NCBI GenBank assembly: GCA_023423415.1
Contig: JAFAFP010000264.1
Location: 1-28,707 of the forward strand
Source: Pseudomonadota bacterium
GTDB taxonomy: Bacteria; Pseudomonadota; Alphaproteobacteria; Rhizobiales; Xanthobacteraceae
Length of the DNA: 28,707 nucleotides
Reading direction: 5' to 3'
The notes beneath the pieces are model-generated. The model saw only the letters and a list, made by a program, of their open reading frames with translations. It ran no database searches and was not told where the DNA came from. Position 1 is the first letter of the stretch, and each line of letters opens with the position of its first letter. The translations under genes were made by a program, and so were the position numbers. Of the stretch, positions 16,955 through 23,851 are shown in pieces.

Positions 16955-18487
16955 GTGTTCGACAACCTGTCGCAACGGCTATCCGGAATTCTCGACAGCT
17001 TGACACGGCGCGGCGCGCTGTCGGCTGCCGATGTGGATACCGCTATGCGCGAGGTGCGGCGGGCGCTGCTGGAGGCCGACGTCGCGCTGGACGTGGCGCG
17101 AAGCTTCATCGACCGGGTGCGCGAGCGCGCCGTTGGCGTGGACGTCATCAAGTCGGTCACGCCCGGCCAGATGGTGGTCAAGATCGTCCATGACGAGCTG
17201 GTCAATACGCTCGGCTCGGATGCGCAGGCGGTCGATCTGAACGCGCCGGCGCCGGTCGCCATCATGATGGTCGGTCTGCAGGGATCGGGCAAAACCACAA
17301 CCACCGCGAAACTCGCTAAGCGGCTTTCCGATCTCAACAAATCCAAAGTTCTGATGGCCTCGCTCGACACCCGCCGCCCAGCGGCGATGGAGCAGTTGGC
17401 CATCCTGGGCAAGCAGGTCGAAGTTGACACGCTGCCGATCGTTCAGGGGCAGACCCCGCCGCAAATCGCAAAGCGCGCCATCGAAGCGGCAAGACTCGGC
17501 AGCTACGACGTGGTGATGCTCGATACCGCAGGCCGCATCACGCTCGACGAAGCGATGATGGCGGAAGCGGCCGAAGTGAAGCGCGCGGCCGATCCGCATG
17601 AGGTGCTGCTGGTTGCCGACTCGTTGACCGGTCAGGACGCCGTCAATCTCGCGCGTTCGTTCGATGAGCGCGTCGGCCTCACCGGCATTGTTATGACTCG
17701 CGTTGACGGCGATGGCCGCGGTGGCGCGGCATTGTCGATGCGGGCTGTCACCGGCAAGCCGATCAAGCTGATCGGCACCGGCGAAAAGATGGATGCGCTC
17801 GAGACCTTCGATCCGGCGCGCATCGCAGGCCGCATTCTCGGCATGGGCGACATCGTTTCGCTGGTCGAGAAGGCCGCCGCCAATATCGACGCCGAGAAGG
17901 CCGCGCGCGTTGCCGAGCGGATGCGCAAGGGCGCGTTCGACCTCACCGATTTGCGCGAGCAGCTGACGCAGATGCAGAAGCTCGGCGGCGTCGGCGGTCT
18001 GATGGGCATGATCCCGGGCGTGGCCAAAATGAAGAATCAGCTCGCCGCCGCCAATCTCGACGATTCACTGTTGAAACGGCAATGCGCGATCATCGACTCG
18101 ATGACGCCGAAGGAACGCCGCAACCCCGATATTCTCAAGGCCAGCCGCAAGAAACGCATCGCCGCCGGCTCAGGCACCAAGGTCGAAGAAATCAACAAGC
18201 TTCTGAAAATGCATCGCGGCATGGCCGACATGATGAAAGCCATGGGCGGCGCCAAGCGCGGTCCTATGGCTGGCCTTGCCAATGCGCTCGGTTTTGGTGG
18301 CGGTATGCCGTCGCCGGAAGAGATGCAGAAGATGGCGGAGAAACTTCAGGGTCAGGGAGGCAGTCTGCCGCCTGGCATGCCCAATCTGCCAAAGAATATC
18401 CCCGGAATGCCCGGCAATCTGCCCGGCCTCGGCGGAGCAAAGTTACCCGGACTGGGCGGATTTCCCGGTTTCGGGAAGAAGAAATGA
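16955..18487 (+). CDS. ffh: Signal recognition particle GTPase Ffh
   Basis: Protein subunit of SRP; binds signal sequences emerging from ribosomes and docks with FtsY. The 510-residue protein has an N domain, a G domain with GLQGSGKTTTTAKLA (107-121), LDTRRPAAMEQL (138-149), LDTAGRITLDEAMMAE and RVDGDGRGGAAL, then a methionine-rich M domain (from about residue 325) that binds the SRP RNA and signal peptides. The tail is an unusual Gly/Pro/Leu/Met-rich stretch ending FPGFGKKK. The start is GTG at 16955, placed by GGAG at 16943-16946 and giving the family N-terminus VFDNLSQRLSGIL. First gene of the ffh-rpsP-rimM-trmD-rplS unit. The SRP RNA gene itself is not visible in the window. Confidence 0.98.
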   Translation: MFDNLSQRLSGILDSLTRRGALSAADVDTAMREVRRALLEADVALDVARSFIDRVRERAVGVDVIKSVTPGQMVVKIVHDELVNTLGSDAQAVDLNAPAPVAIMMVGLQGSGKTTTTAKLAKRLSDLNKSKVLMASLDTRRPAAMEQLAILGKQVEVDTLPIVQGQTPPQIAKRAIEAARLGSYDVVMLDTAGRITLDEAMMAEAAEVKRAADPHEVLLVADSLTGQDAVNLARSFDERVGLTGIVMTRVDGDGRGGAALSMRAVTGKPIKLIGTGEKMDALETFDPARIAGRILGMGDIVSLVEKAAANIDAEKAARVAERMRKGAFDLTDLREQLTQMQKLGGVGGLMGMIPGVAKMKNQLAAANLDDSLLKRQCAIIDSMTPKERRNPDILKASRKKRIAAGSGTKVEEINKLLKMHRGMADMMKAMGGAKRGPMAGLANALGFGGGMPSPEEMQKMAEKLQGQGGSLPPGMPNLPKNIPGMPGNLPGLGGAKLPGLGGFPGFGKKK

Positions 18488-18534
18488 AGCAACAGAACAC
18501 AAACGAATACGGACACTAAGAAAGGACTCACCCA

Positions 18535-18867
18535 ATGCCCGTCGTTATCCGGATGGCTCGTGCCGGCACCAAGAAGCGCCCGGTCTATCACATCGTCGTC
18601 GCCGACTCGCGTTCGCCGCGCGACGGTCGTTTCATCGAGCGTCTCGGTTATTACAATCCGCTGATGGCCAAGGACAACAAGGACCGTCTCAAGTTCGATA
18701 TCGAGAAGGCCAAGACCTGGCTCGCCAAGGGTGCGCAGCCGTCGGATCGCATCAAGCGCTTCCTCGACGACGCCGGTGTGCTGAAGCGTGAGAAGCGCAA
18801 CAACCCAGAAAAGGCTGTGCCGCGCAAGGAGCGCAAGGCGGCTGAAGCCGCGAAGGCAGCAGGCTAA
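18535..18867 (+). CDS. rpsP: 30S ribosomal protein S16
   Basis: Small-subunit protein needed for 30S assembly. The 110-residue protein begins PVVIRMARAGTKKRPVYHIVVADSRSPRDGRFIERLGYYNPL, the S16 signature, and has a basic C-terminal extension (REKRNNPEKAVPRKERKAAEAAKAAG) longer than the E. coli protein, as is normal for Rhizobiales. AAAGGA lies about 10 bases before the ATG. It sits 47 bases after ffh and directly abuts rimM, in the conserved order rpsP-rimM-trmD-rplS. Confidence 0.98.
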   Translation: MPVVIRMARAGTKKRPVYHIVVADSRSPRDGRFIERLGYYNPLMAKDNKDRLKFDIEKAKTWLAKGAQPSDRIKRFLDDAGVLKREKRNNPEKAVPRKERKAAEAAKAAG

Positions 18868-18873
18868 TTGCCC

Positions 18874-19422
18874 ATGGCTGCGCGTCCGGAACGCGGGCGC
18901 GACCGCAGAGTCTGCGTGGCGCAGATCGGCGCCGCGCATGGACTGAAAGGTGCTGTGCGCCTGCGATCTTTTACCGAAGATCCGCAGGCGTTTGCACAAT
19001 ATGGTCCGCTGGAAACGGAAGACCGCTCCCACCAGCTGGAAATCGAATCGATCCGGCCGGCAAAGGATGCTTTCATCATCCGCTTCCGGGACGTCGATGG
19101 TCGTAATGCTGCGGAAGCGCTGCGCGATGTAAAACTTTATGTCGATCGCGATCGCCTGCCGGCAACGTCTAACGACGAATTCTACCACGCCGATCTGGTT
19201 GGCCTTGTCGCCATGACGCCGTCCGGCGATCTGTTCGGCGACGTAATCGGCATTCACAACTACGGTGCCGGCGACATTATCGAGCTGAAGATTGCCGGCA
19301 GCGGCGAGACGATGATGCTCTCATTCAATGAAAAGACGTTCCCCGCTGTCGACGTGGCCGGCGGGCGCATCGTCGTCAGTCCTCCGGACGAAGTCATCGC
19401 GAAGAATGATGATGCTGTTTAG
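18874..19422 (+). CDS. rimM: 16S rRNA processing / 30S maturation protein RimM
   Basis: Assembly factor that binds S19 and helps mature the 30S head domain. The 182-residue protein has the N-terminal RimM barrel (VCVAQIGAAHGLKGAVRLRSFTEDP near residues 13-37) and the C-terminal PRC barrel (FYHADLVGLVAMTPSGDLFGDVIGI, then LSFNEKTFPAVDVAGGRIVV). The ATG at 18874 is taken as the start; a TTG two codons earlier, touching the rpsP stop codon, is also possible and changes only two residues. Translational coupling with rpsP is likely. The stop is 36 bases before trmD. Confidence 0.95.
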   Translation: MAARPERGRDRRVCVAQIGAAHGLKGAVRLRSFTEDPQAFAQYGPLETEDRSHQLEIESIRPAKDAFIIRFRDVDGRNAAEALRDVKLYVDRDRLPATSNDEFYHADLVGLVAMTPSGDLFGDVIGIHNYGAGDIIELKIAGSGETMMLSFNEKTFPAVDVAGGRIVVSPPDEVIAKNDDAV

Positions 19423-19458
19423 GGTCTCCTGCTTTGCGGGACGAGCGATCAAGGCACA

Positions 19459-20172
19459 ATGACCTGGCGAACAACAGTTCTCACCATCTTCCCGGATATG
19501 TTTCCGGGTCCGCTGGGCATGAGCCTCGCCGGCAAGGCGTTGGCGGCCGGGACATGGTCGCTCGACACCATCGATATCCGCGATTTCGGCGCGGGGGTGC
19601 ATCGGTCAGTGGATGACACGCCGGCCGGCGGTGGCCCCGGCATGGTCATGAAAGCCGATGTCGTAGCCCGCGCCATCGATTCGATTGCCGCCGATAACCG
19701 GCCCCGCCTGCTGATGAGTCCGCGCGGTCGGCCATTGACCCAGCGGCGGGTCATTGAACTCTCAAAGGGGGCCGGAGCAGTGCTGCTTTGCGGCCGGTTC
19801 GAGGGCGTCGACGAGCGTGTGATCGAAGCTCGCGATCTCGAGGAGGTTTCGATCGGAGACTATGTGCTGTCTGGCGGGGAAATCGCGGGTCTGGTGCTGC
19901 TAGACGCCTGTATCCGGCTTCTGCCGGGGGTCATGGGAAAGGCAGCCTCCGGGGAGGAGGAGAGTTTCGCCCAAGGTCTTCTGGAATATCCGCATTTCAC
20001 CCGGCCGCAGGTTTTCGAAGGCCGTCCCATCCCGGACGTCCTGGTCTCCGGGGACCATGCCAAGATCGCTGCCTGGCGGAGGGCCGAGGCCGAGCGGCTC
20101 ACCAAAACCCGCCGTCCCGACCTGTGGGCGGCGCGAAAACCCGGAAATGTCGTCAAGAAAGAGCCTAACTGA
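19459..20172 (+). CDS. trmD: tRNA (guanine-N1-)-methyltransferase TrmD
   Basis: SPOUT-class enzyme that methylates G37 of tRNAs using S-adenosylmethionine, preventing +1 frameshifts. The 237-residue protein shows the opening LTIFPDMFPGPLGMSLAGKAL, the DDTPAGGGPGMVMKADV segment (about residues 52-68), and the trefoil-knot cofactor site LCGRFEGVDERV through ISIGDYVLSGGEIA-like sequence (here VSIGDYVLSGGEIAG). The conserved FTRPQVFEG and HAKIAAWR segments follow in the C-terminal domain. Length is typical. Fourth gene of the ffh-rplS unit; 135 bases separate it from rplS, the longest gap in the unit. Confidence 0.98.
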   Translation: MTWRTTVLTIFPDMFPGPLGMSLAGKALAAGTWSLDTIDIRDFGAGVHRSVDDTPAGGGPGMVMKADVVARAIDSIAADNRPRLLMSPRGRPLTQRRVIELSKGAGAVLLCGRFEGVDERVIEARDLEEVSIGDYVLSGGEIAGLVLLDACIRLLPGVMGKAASGEEESFAQGLLEYPHFTRPQVFEGRPIPDVLVSGDHAKIAAWRRAEAERLTKTRRPDLWAARKPGNVVKKEPN

Positions 20173-20250
20173 CGGGTGACAAACCCACAGCTTTCGACTA
20201 GAACCGCGCCCGAAACCGGACAAAAAGTCCTCATTGCCGCGCCGCGCTAG

Positions 20251-20275
20251 TCGGCGATGCAGCTTTGCACGCCGA
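20251..20275 (+). other. Hairpin in the trmD-rplS gap
   Basis: TCGGCG (20251-20256) pairs with CGCCGA (20270-20275), and inside it TGCA (20258-20261) pairs with TGCA (20266-20269) around GCTT, with one bulged A. The hairpin lies 19 bases before the rplS ribosome site GGAG (20295-20298). It might be a processing or regulatory element for rplS; it has no T-run. Confidence 0.4.
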
Positions 20276-20307
20276 GACCCGACGCCGCCGATACGGAGAT
20301 TTTCGTC

Positions 20308-20706
20308 ATGAACGTTATTCAGCAGATTGAACAGGAACAGGTCGCGAAGCTCTCCGCCAACAAGACCATTCCCGATTTCGAGCCGGGCGATACCCTGCTC
20401 GTCAATGTGAAGGTGAAGGAAGGCGAGCGCAGCCGCGTGCAGGCCTATGAAGGCGTTTGCATCGCGCGGTCCGGCGGCGGACTCAATGAGAACTTCACCG
20501 TTCGCAAGATTTCGTACGGCGAAGGCGTCGAGCGCGTGTTTCCGCTCTATGGTCCGGTGATCGATTCGATCAAGGTCGTGCGCCGCGGCAAGGTTCGTCG
20601 CGCGAAGCTGTATTATCTGCGCGGCCTGCGCGGCAAGTCGGCCCGCATCGCCGAAGCGCAGGGCCGGCACGGCGGCAAGGCAGAAGCCAAAGCAGCGGCC
20701 GAGTAA
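20308..20706 (+). CDS. rplS: 50S ribosomal protein L19
   Basis: Large-subunit protein at the 30S-50S interface. The 132-residue protein begins MNVIQQIEQEQVAKLSANKTIPDFEPGDTL, contains the L19 signature VQAYEGVCIARSGGGLNENFTVRKISYGEGVERVFPLY, and ends with the RRGKVRRAKLYYLRGLRGKSARI segment and an Ala/Glu/Lys-rich tail. The ATG at 20308 is preceded by GGAG nine bases upstream; the in-frame extension to 20257 has no ribosome site and lies in the hairpin. Last gene of the operon, closed by a strong intrinsic terminator. Confidence 0.98.
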   Translation: MNVIQQIEQEQVAKLSANKTIPDFEPGDTLLVNVKVKEGERSRVQAYEGVCIARSGGGLNENFTVRKISYGEGVERVFPLYGPVIDSIKVVRRGKVRRAKLYYLRGLRGKSARIAEAQGRHGGKAEAKAAAE

Positions 20707-20727
20707 TCGGCCTGCCAGTTCTGAAAC

Positions 20728-20755
20728 AAAAAAGGCCGCCGCGTGCGGCCTTTTT
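20728..20755 (+). terminator. Intrinsic terminator of the ffh-rplS operon
   Basis: GGCCGC (20734-20739), loop CGCGT, GCGGCC (20745-20750), then TTTTT (20751-20755), preceded by a run of six A from 20728. The A-run would let it work on the opposite strand too. Confidence 0.9.
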
Positions 20756-21017
20756 CATGCGCCAATGGTAGACGCGGCCTTCGACCACGTTCATTGCGGC
20801 TTTAGTCTTGAATTGTTATATCTCGACCATGAACACCGTCCGGCCAATCAAGCACATTGCTTTCGTGCTGCGGGATCACGACCGCTTGCCGGGACGTTTT
20901 TTCGGCCGGATGACGGCTTCGATTCAGGCTGGTCTTTGACCATCGATTGTCGCGCTGAAAATCCGGCGCGCAGCCAACGCCTCCATCCAGACCGTTTCAT
21001 ATAAATCGAGACCCATC
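20756..21017 (+). promoter_or_regulatory. leuC upstream region with a candidate promoter
   Basis: About 260 bases without a credible gene; the one small open frame here has no recognisable protein character. A possible promoter is TTGCGG (20794-20799), 16 bases, TTATAT (20816-20821), which would give a leader of about 190 bases. No T-box, leader peptide with leucine codons, or attenuator is evident by eye. Confidence 0.35.
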
Positions 21018-22421
21018 ATGAAGCCTCGCACCCTGTACGACAAAATCTGGGACGACCATCTGGTCGACGAACAGCCGGACGGCACCTGCCTGCTCTACAT
21101 CGACCGGCATCTGGTGCATGAGGTGACGTCGCCGCAGGCCTTCGAAGGCTTGCGCAATTCAGGCCGCAAAGTACACGCGCCCGAAAAGACGCTCGCCGTC
21201 GTCGATCATAACGTGCCGACCACCGATCGTTCGCTGCCCAATCCCGATCCGGAAAGCGCCGAACAGATCAAGGTCCTGGCGGAGAATGCGCGCGACTTCG
21301 GGCTCGAATATTACAACGAATTCGACAAGCGTCAGGGTATCGTTCACATCATCGGACCGGAGCAGGGCTTCACGTTGCCAGGCACGACCATCGTGTGCGG
21401 CGACAGTCATACAGCGACGCACGGCGCATTCGGTGCGCTGGCCTATGGCATCGGCACATCGGAAGTCGAGCATGTGCTGGCGACGCAGACGCTGATCCAG
21501 AAAAAATCCAAGAACATGCGCGCGATCATCGATGGCCAGTTGCCGCCCGGCGTTACCGCGAAGGATATCATCCTCGCCATCATCGGCGAGATCGGCACCG
21601 CCGGCGGCACTGGCTATGCGCTCGAATATGCCGGCGAAGCCATCCGTTCGATCTCGATGGAAGGCCGCATGACGATCTGCAACATGTCGATCGAAGGCGG
21701 CGCACGCGCCGGCATGGTCGCGCCGGACGAGAAGACCTACGAATATCTCAAAGGTCGTCCGAAAGCGCCGAAGGGCGTGCATTGGGACAATGCGATCCGT
21801 TACTGGGATTCGCTGCGCACCGATGACGGCGCATTCTTCGACACCGAGATTCGTCTCGATGCTGCGAAGCTGCCACCGCTGGTGACATGGGGCACGAGCC
21901 CGGAAGACGTGATCTCGATCACCGGCAAGGTGCCGAATCCGGACGACATCCCGGACGAAGCCAAGCGTCTCTCGAAGAAGCGGGCGCTGGAATATATCGG
22001 CCTGCAGCCCGGCACGAAGATCACCGACATCAAGCTCGATCGGGTATTCATCGGCTCCTGCACCAATGGCCGCATCGAGGATCTCCGCGAAGTCGCAAAG
22101 ATCGTGAACGGCCATACGGTCAACGCCAATGTGAATGCGATGATCGTGCCGGGATCTGGTCTCGTAAAGGAACAGGCTGAAGCCGAGGGTCTCGACAAGA
22201 TTTTCGTCAAGGCCGGCTTCGAATGGCGCGAGCCGGGTTGCTCAATGTGTCTGGCGATGAACCCCGACAAGCTGAAACCGGAAGAGCGTTGCGCGTCGAC
22301 ATCGAACCGCAATTTCGAAGGCCGGCAAGGCTTCAAGGGCCGCACACATCTGGTGTCGCCGGCCATGGCAGCCGCTGCGGCGGTTGCAGGACACTTTGTC
22401 GATGTACGCGAGTGGAAGTAG
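21018..22421 (+). CDS. leuC: 3-isopropylmalate dehydratase large subunit LeuC
   Basis: Large subunit of isopropylmalate isomerase, which with LeuD converts 2- to 3-isopropylmalate in leucine synthesis. The 467-residue protein has the aconitase-family opening TLYDKIWDDHLV, DRHLVHEVTSPQAFEGLR, VDHNVPTTDR and CGDSHTATHGAFGALA. The three 4Fe-4S ligands appear as Cys348 (FIGSCTNGRIEDL) and Cys408/Cys411 (EPGCSMCLAMNPD). Length is typical of the proteobacterial enzyme. It stands alone as a transcription unit; its partner leuD is 3 kb downstream on the same strand beyond a block of small genes. A bidirectional terminator follows. Confidence 0.99.
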   Translation: MKPRTLYDKIWDDHLVDEQPDGTCLLYIDRHLVHEVTSPQAFEGLRNSGRKVHAPEKTLAVVDHNVPTTDRSLPNPDPESAEQIKVLAENARDFGLEYYNEFDKRQGIVHIIGPEQGFTLPGTTIVCGDSHTATHGAFGALAYGIGTSEVEHVLATQTLIQKKSKNMRAIIDGQLPPGVTAKDIILAIIGEIGTAGGTGYALEYAGEAIRSISMEGRMTICNMSIEGGARAGMVAPDEKTYEYLKGRPKAPKGVHWDNAIRYWDSLRTDDGAFFDTEIRLDAAKLPPLVTWGTSPEDVISITGKVPNPDDIPDEAKRLSKKRALEYIGLQPGTKITDIKLDRVFIGSCTNGRIEDLREVAKIVNGHTVNANVNAMIVPGSGLVKEQAEAEGLDKIFVKAGFEWREPGCSMCLAMNPDKLKPEERCASTSNRNFEGRQGFKGRTHLVSPAMAAAAAVAGHFVDVREWK

Positions 22422-22448
22422 GTCGCGCTTCACACTGTCTCGTTAAGC

Positions 22449-22475
22449 AAAAGGCCCGCATCAGCGGGCCTTTTT
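22449..22475. terminator. Bidirectional intrinsic terminator after leuC
   Basis: AAAA, GGCCCGC (22453-22459), loop ATCA, GCGGGCC (22464-22470), TTTTT (22471-22475). It serves leuC on the plus strand and, by its A-run, the converging small exported-protein gene on the minus strand. Confidence 0.88.
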
Positions 22476-22496
22476 CATTCGAAATATCGACCGGCG

Positions 22497-22898
22497 TCAG
22501 AACCAGAACCCAAACCGTGGTCCGCCCCAGAATCCGACGCTGAAGCTCGGCCCCCAGTATGGGCGATAGTAACGATAGGGGCGATAGTAGCTGTAACGCC
22601 AAGGCCGGTAATAACCGTAGCGTGGTCCCCAATAGCGGTACCGAGGTCCCCAGGCATAGGGTCGGGCCCAATACCGACCACGCCAGCCCCAATGCCGGCC
22701 GCGCCAGTATGGGCGATGTGCCCAGTGGCGATGACCACGCCAATGACGACGGCCATGCCAGTGGCGCCGCTGCGCTGAAAACTCAGTGTTCTCGATATTG
22801 CTGGCGCCGTCAGTGCGCGCCTTGGCTGTCGTCGGCGCGGGCAGCGTCAGCAGAAGTGCGACGCCAGCAACGGCCATCGCAGTGAAGAGCTTGGTCAT
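22497..22898 (-). CDS. Small exported Trp/Arg/Tyr/Gly-rich protein 1
   Basis: A 133-residue protein with a signal peptide (hydrophobic FTAMAVAGVALLLTL, cut near TAKA), the tag NTEFSAQRRHW at the start of the mature chain, and then a highly repetitive, strongly basic and aromatic region of HW, RYW, GYYRP and YRPY words ending GGPRFGFWF. There is no membrane span in the mature part. AGGAG 7 bases before the ATG at 22898 fixes the start and rejects a 12-codon in-frame extension. Proteins of this composition are seen in Rhizobiales and are usually annotated only as hypothetical; an envelope or outer-surface role is inference. An EcfG-like promoter lies 38 bases upstream. Clearly related to the next gene. 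Confidence 0.78.
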   Translation of the reverse strand: MTKLFTAMAVAGVALLLTLPAPTTAKARTDGASNIENTEFSAQRRHWHGRRHWRGHRHWAHRPYWRGRHWGWRGRYWARPYAWGPRYRYWGPRYGYYRPWRYSYYRPYRYYRPYWGPSFSVGFWGGPRFGFWF

Positions 22899-22935
22899 AC
22901 GCAAACTCCTGATCGAAGGTCGCCTCCTCTTCATG

Positions 22936-22960
22936 AACGCGCAATTTCGGAATCAGTTTC
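22936..22960 (-). promoter_or_regulatory. EcfG-like general-stress promoter of exported protein 1
   Basis: On the minus strand GAAAC (22960-22956), 16 bases, CGTT (22939-22936). The alphaproteobacterial EcfG consensus is GGAAC-N16/17-CGTT, so there is one mismatch in the -35 element. The -10 element is 38 bases from the start codon, exactly as in the neighbouring paralog. Confidence 0.5.
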
Positions 22961-22993
22961 GTTCGCGCGTTTCATCGCAGTGCAGTGCAAAGC

Positions 22994-23018
22994 AAAAAGC
23001 CCGCTTCAGCGAGCTTTT
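22994..23018. terminator. Intrinsic terminator between exported proteins 1 and 2
   Basis: AGCCCGC (22998-23004), loop TTCA, GCGAGCT (23009-23015) with one C-A mismatch on the plus strand (G-T wobble on the minus strand), A-run on the left and TTTT on the right. On the minus strand, where it follows gene 2, it is the better terminator. Confidence 0.7.
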
Positions 23019-23040
23019 CACTTTTGAAAGGGGAACGCGG

Positions 23041-23376
23041 TCAGAACCATACGCCAAAACGCGGGCCACCCCCGAAACCGAGGCTCACGCCCGGACGGTA
23101 ATATGGTCGTCCATAATAGCCGTATGGCCGATAATAGCCGTAGCGCGGACCCCAATAACGCGGGCCACGATAGCCGTAATAACGGCGCGGACCGTAGTAG
23201 CGGCGGTAGCCATGATGACGGTGACGGTAGTGACGACGCTGCGAGCTGAATTCCGTCTTTTCAATTCCGGACCTGTTCTGCAGACCGTTCGACGGCGCTT
23301 GTGTTGTCGCACCTGCAGGCATCGCCATCAGCGCTACAATACCCACCGCTCCCAACACGGTTGCGATCATTCTCAT
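23041..23376 (-). CDS. Small exported Tyr/Arg/Gly-rich protein 2
   Basis: A 111-residue protein: signal peptide (MRMIATVLGAVGIVALMAMPAGA, cut near AGA-T), the tag EKTEFSSQRRHYRHRHHG, then a basic Tyr/Arg/Gly repeat region with RYYG, RYWGPRYGYYRP and YYGRPYYRP words, ending LGFGGGPRFGVWF. The tag, the shared WGPRYGYYRP segment and the GGPRFGxWF end show it is a paralog of protein 1. The AGGAG ribosome site 8 bases upstream sets the start. The 5' leader aligns by eye with that of protein 1, including an EcfG-like promoter at the same offset. Function unknown. Confidence 0.78.
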   Translation of the reverse strand: MRMIATVLGAVGIVALMAMPAGATTQAPSNGLQNRSGIEKTEFSSQRRHYRHRHHGYRRYYGPRRYYGYRGPRYWGPRYGYYRPYGYYGRPYYRPGVSLGFGGGPRFGVWF

Positions 23377-23413
23377 TAAAACTCTCCTGCTCCAGTCGTC
23401 GCCTTAACCTGCC

Positions 23414-23438
23414 AACGCGCGGAATTGCTTGAGGTTTC
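23414..23438 (-). promoter_or_regulatory. EcfG-like general-stress promoter of exported protein 2
   Basis: On the minus strand GAAAC (23438-23434), 16 bases, CGTT (23417-23414), with the -10 element 38 bases from the ATG. Same elements, spacer and offset as upstream of protein 1. Confidence 0.5.
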
Positions 23439-23451
23439 GACAAACATTCAG

Positions 23452-23481
23452 AAAAAGAAAAGCCCGCCTCGCGGCGGGCTT
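23452..23481 (-). terminator. Intrinsic terminator after exported protein 3
   Basis: On the plus strand an A-rich run (23452-23460) overlaps AAGCCCGCC (23460-23468), loop TCGC, GGCGGGCTT (23473-23481). Read on the minus strand this is a 9-base-pair stem followed by TTCTTTTT, placed directly after gene 3 and just upstream of the gene 2 promoter. Confidence 0.82.
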
Positions 23482-23504
23482 CGCGTCGTTCGCTATCGCT
23501 TCTA

Positions 23505-23625
23505 TCAATAATAACGATAGTAGCGGTACGGTCGGTACGGCCGATGATAATAGCGCGGACGTTGATAGTACCGATACGGACGATAGTAGCGGTACGGCCG
23601 GTAATGGCGATAGTAGTACCGGCGC
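23505..23625 (-). repeat. Degenerate tandem repeat encoding YRPYRYY units
   Basis: The 3' part of gene 3 consists of reiterated words such as GATAGTAGCGGTACGG and GATACGGACGATAGTAG (plus-strand reading), giving about 5-6 imperfect units of 18-24 bases. This kind of array can grow or shrink by slippage. Confidence 0.6.
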
Positions 23626-23753
23626 GCGCTGATCTCGTCGTGCTGAACTGTGGAATTCTGCACGCTGTCAGTCGCTGGCGCTGCGCCGACGGGTGCCGGC
23701 GTGAACGCGACCAGCGCGCCCAGGACGGCGAAGCAGGCGAGATACTTAATCAT
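23505..23753 (-). CDS. Small exported Tyr/Arg-rich protein 3
   Basis: An 82-residue protein with signal peptide MIKYLACFAVLGALVAFTPAPVGA (cut near VGA-A), a degenerate tag QHDEISARRYYYRHY, and then almost nothing but R, Y, P and H arranged as YRPYRYYRPYRYY-type repeats to the C-terminus. It lacks the GGPRFGxWF end of the two neighbours, so it is either a more distant or a truncated relative. GGAG lies 6 bases before the ATG at 23753; a start four codons earlier would bury that ribosome site in the coding sequence. Function unknown; the mature chain would be very basic, suggesting contact with anionic polymers or DNA (inference). Confidence 0.72.
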   Translation of the reverse strand: MIKYLACFAVLGALVAFTPAPVGAAPATDSVQNSTVQHDEISARRYYYRHYRPYRYYRPYRYYQRPRYYHRPYRPYRYYRYY

Positions 23754-23851
23754 TGCTGTCTCCAAGGTGAACCGCCTCCTCCACCATACGCGCCCAGAGG
23801 CTTACGATACAATCGTGCGTAGAAAATGCGGCCGCGAAACGGCAAGTAATG

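Noticed and set aside
18352..19257. Minus-strand open frame across ffh end, rpsP and rimM (301 codons)
   Set aside because: It covers three secure genes in antisense and shows no domain.
20765..21004. Possible 79-codon gene before leuC
   Set aside because: No ribosome site, no hydrophobic or domain pattern, and it spans the likely leuC promoter.
21159..22115. Minus-strand open frame within leuC (318 codons)
   Set aside because: Antisense shadow of a certain gene; no ribosome site or known motif.
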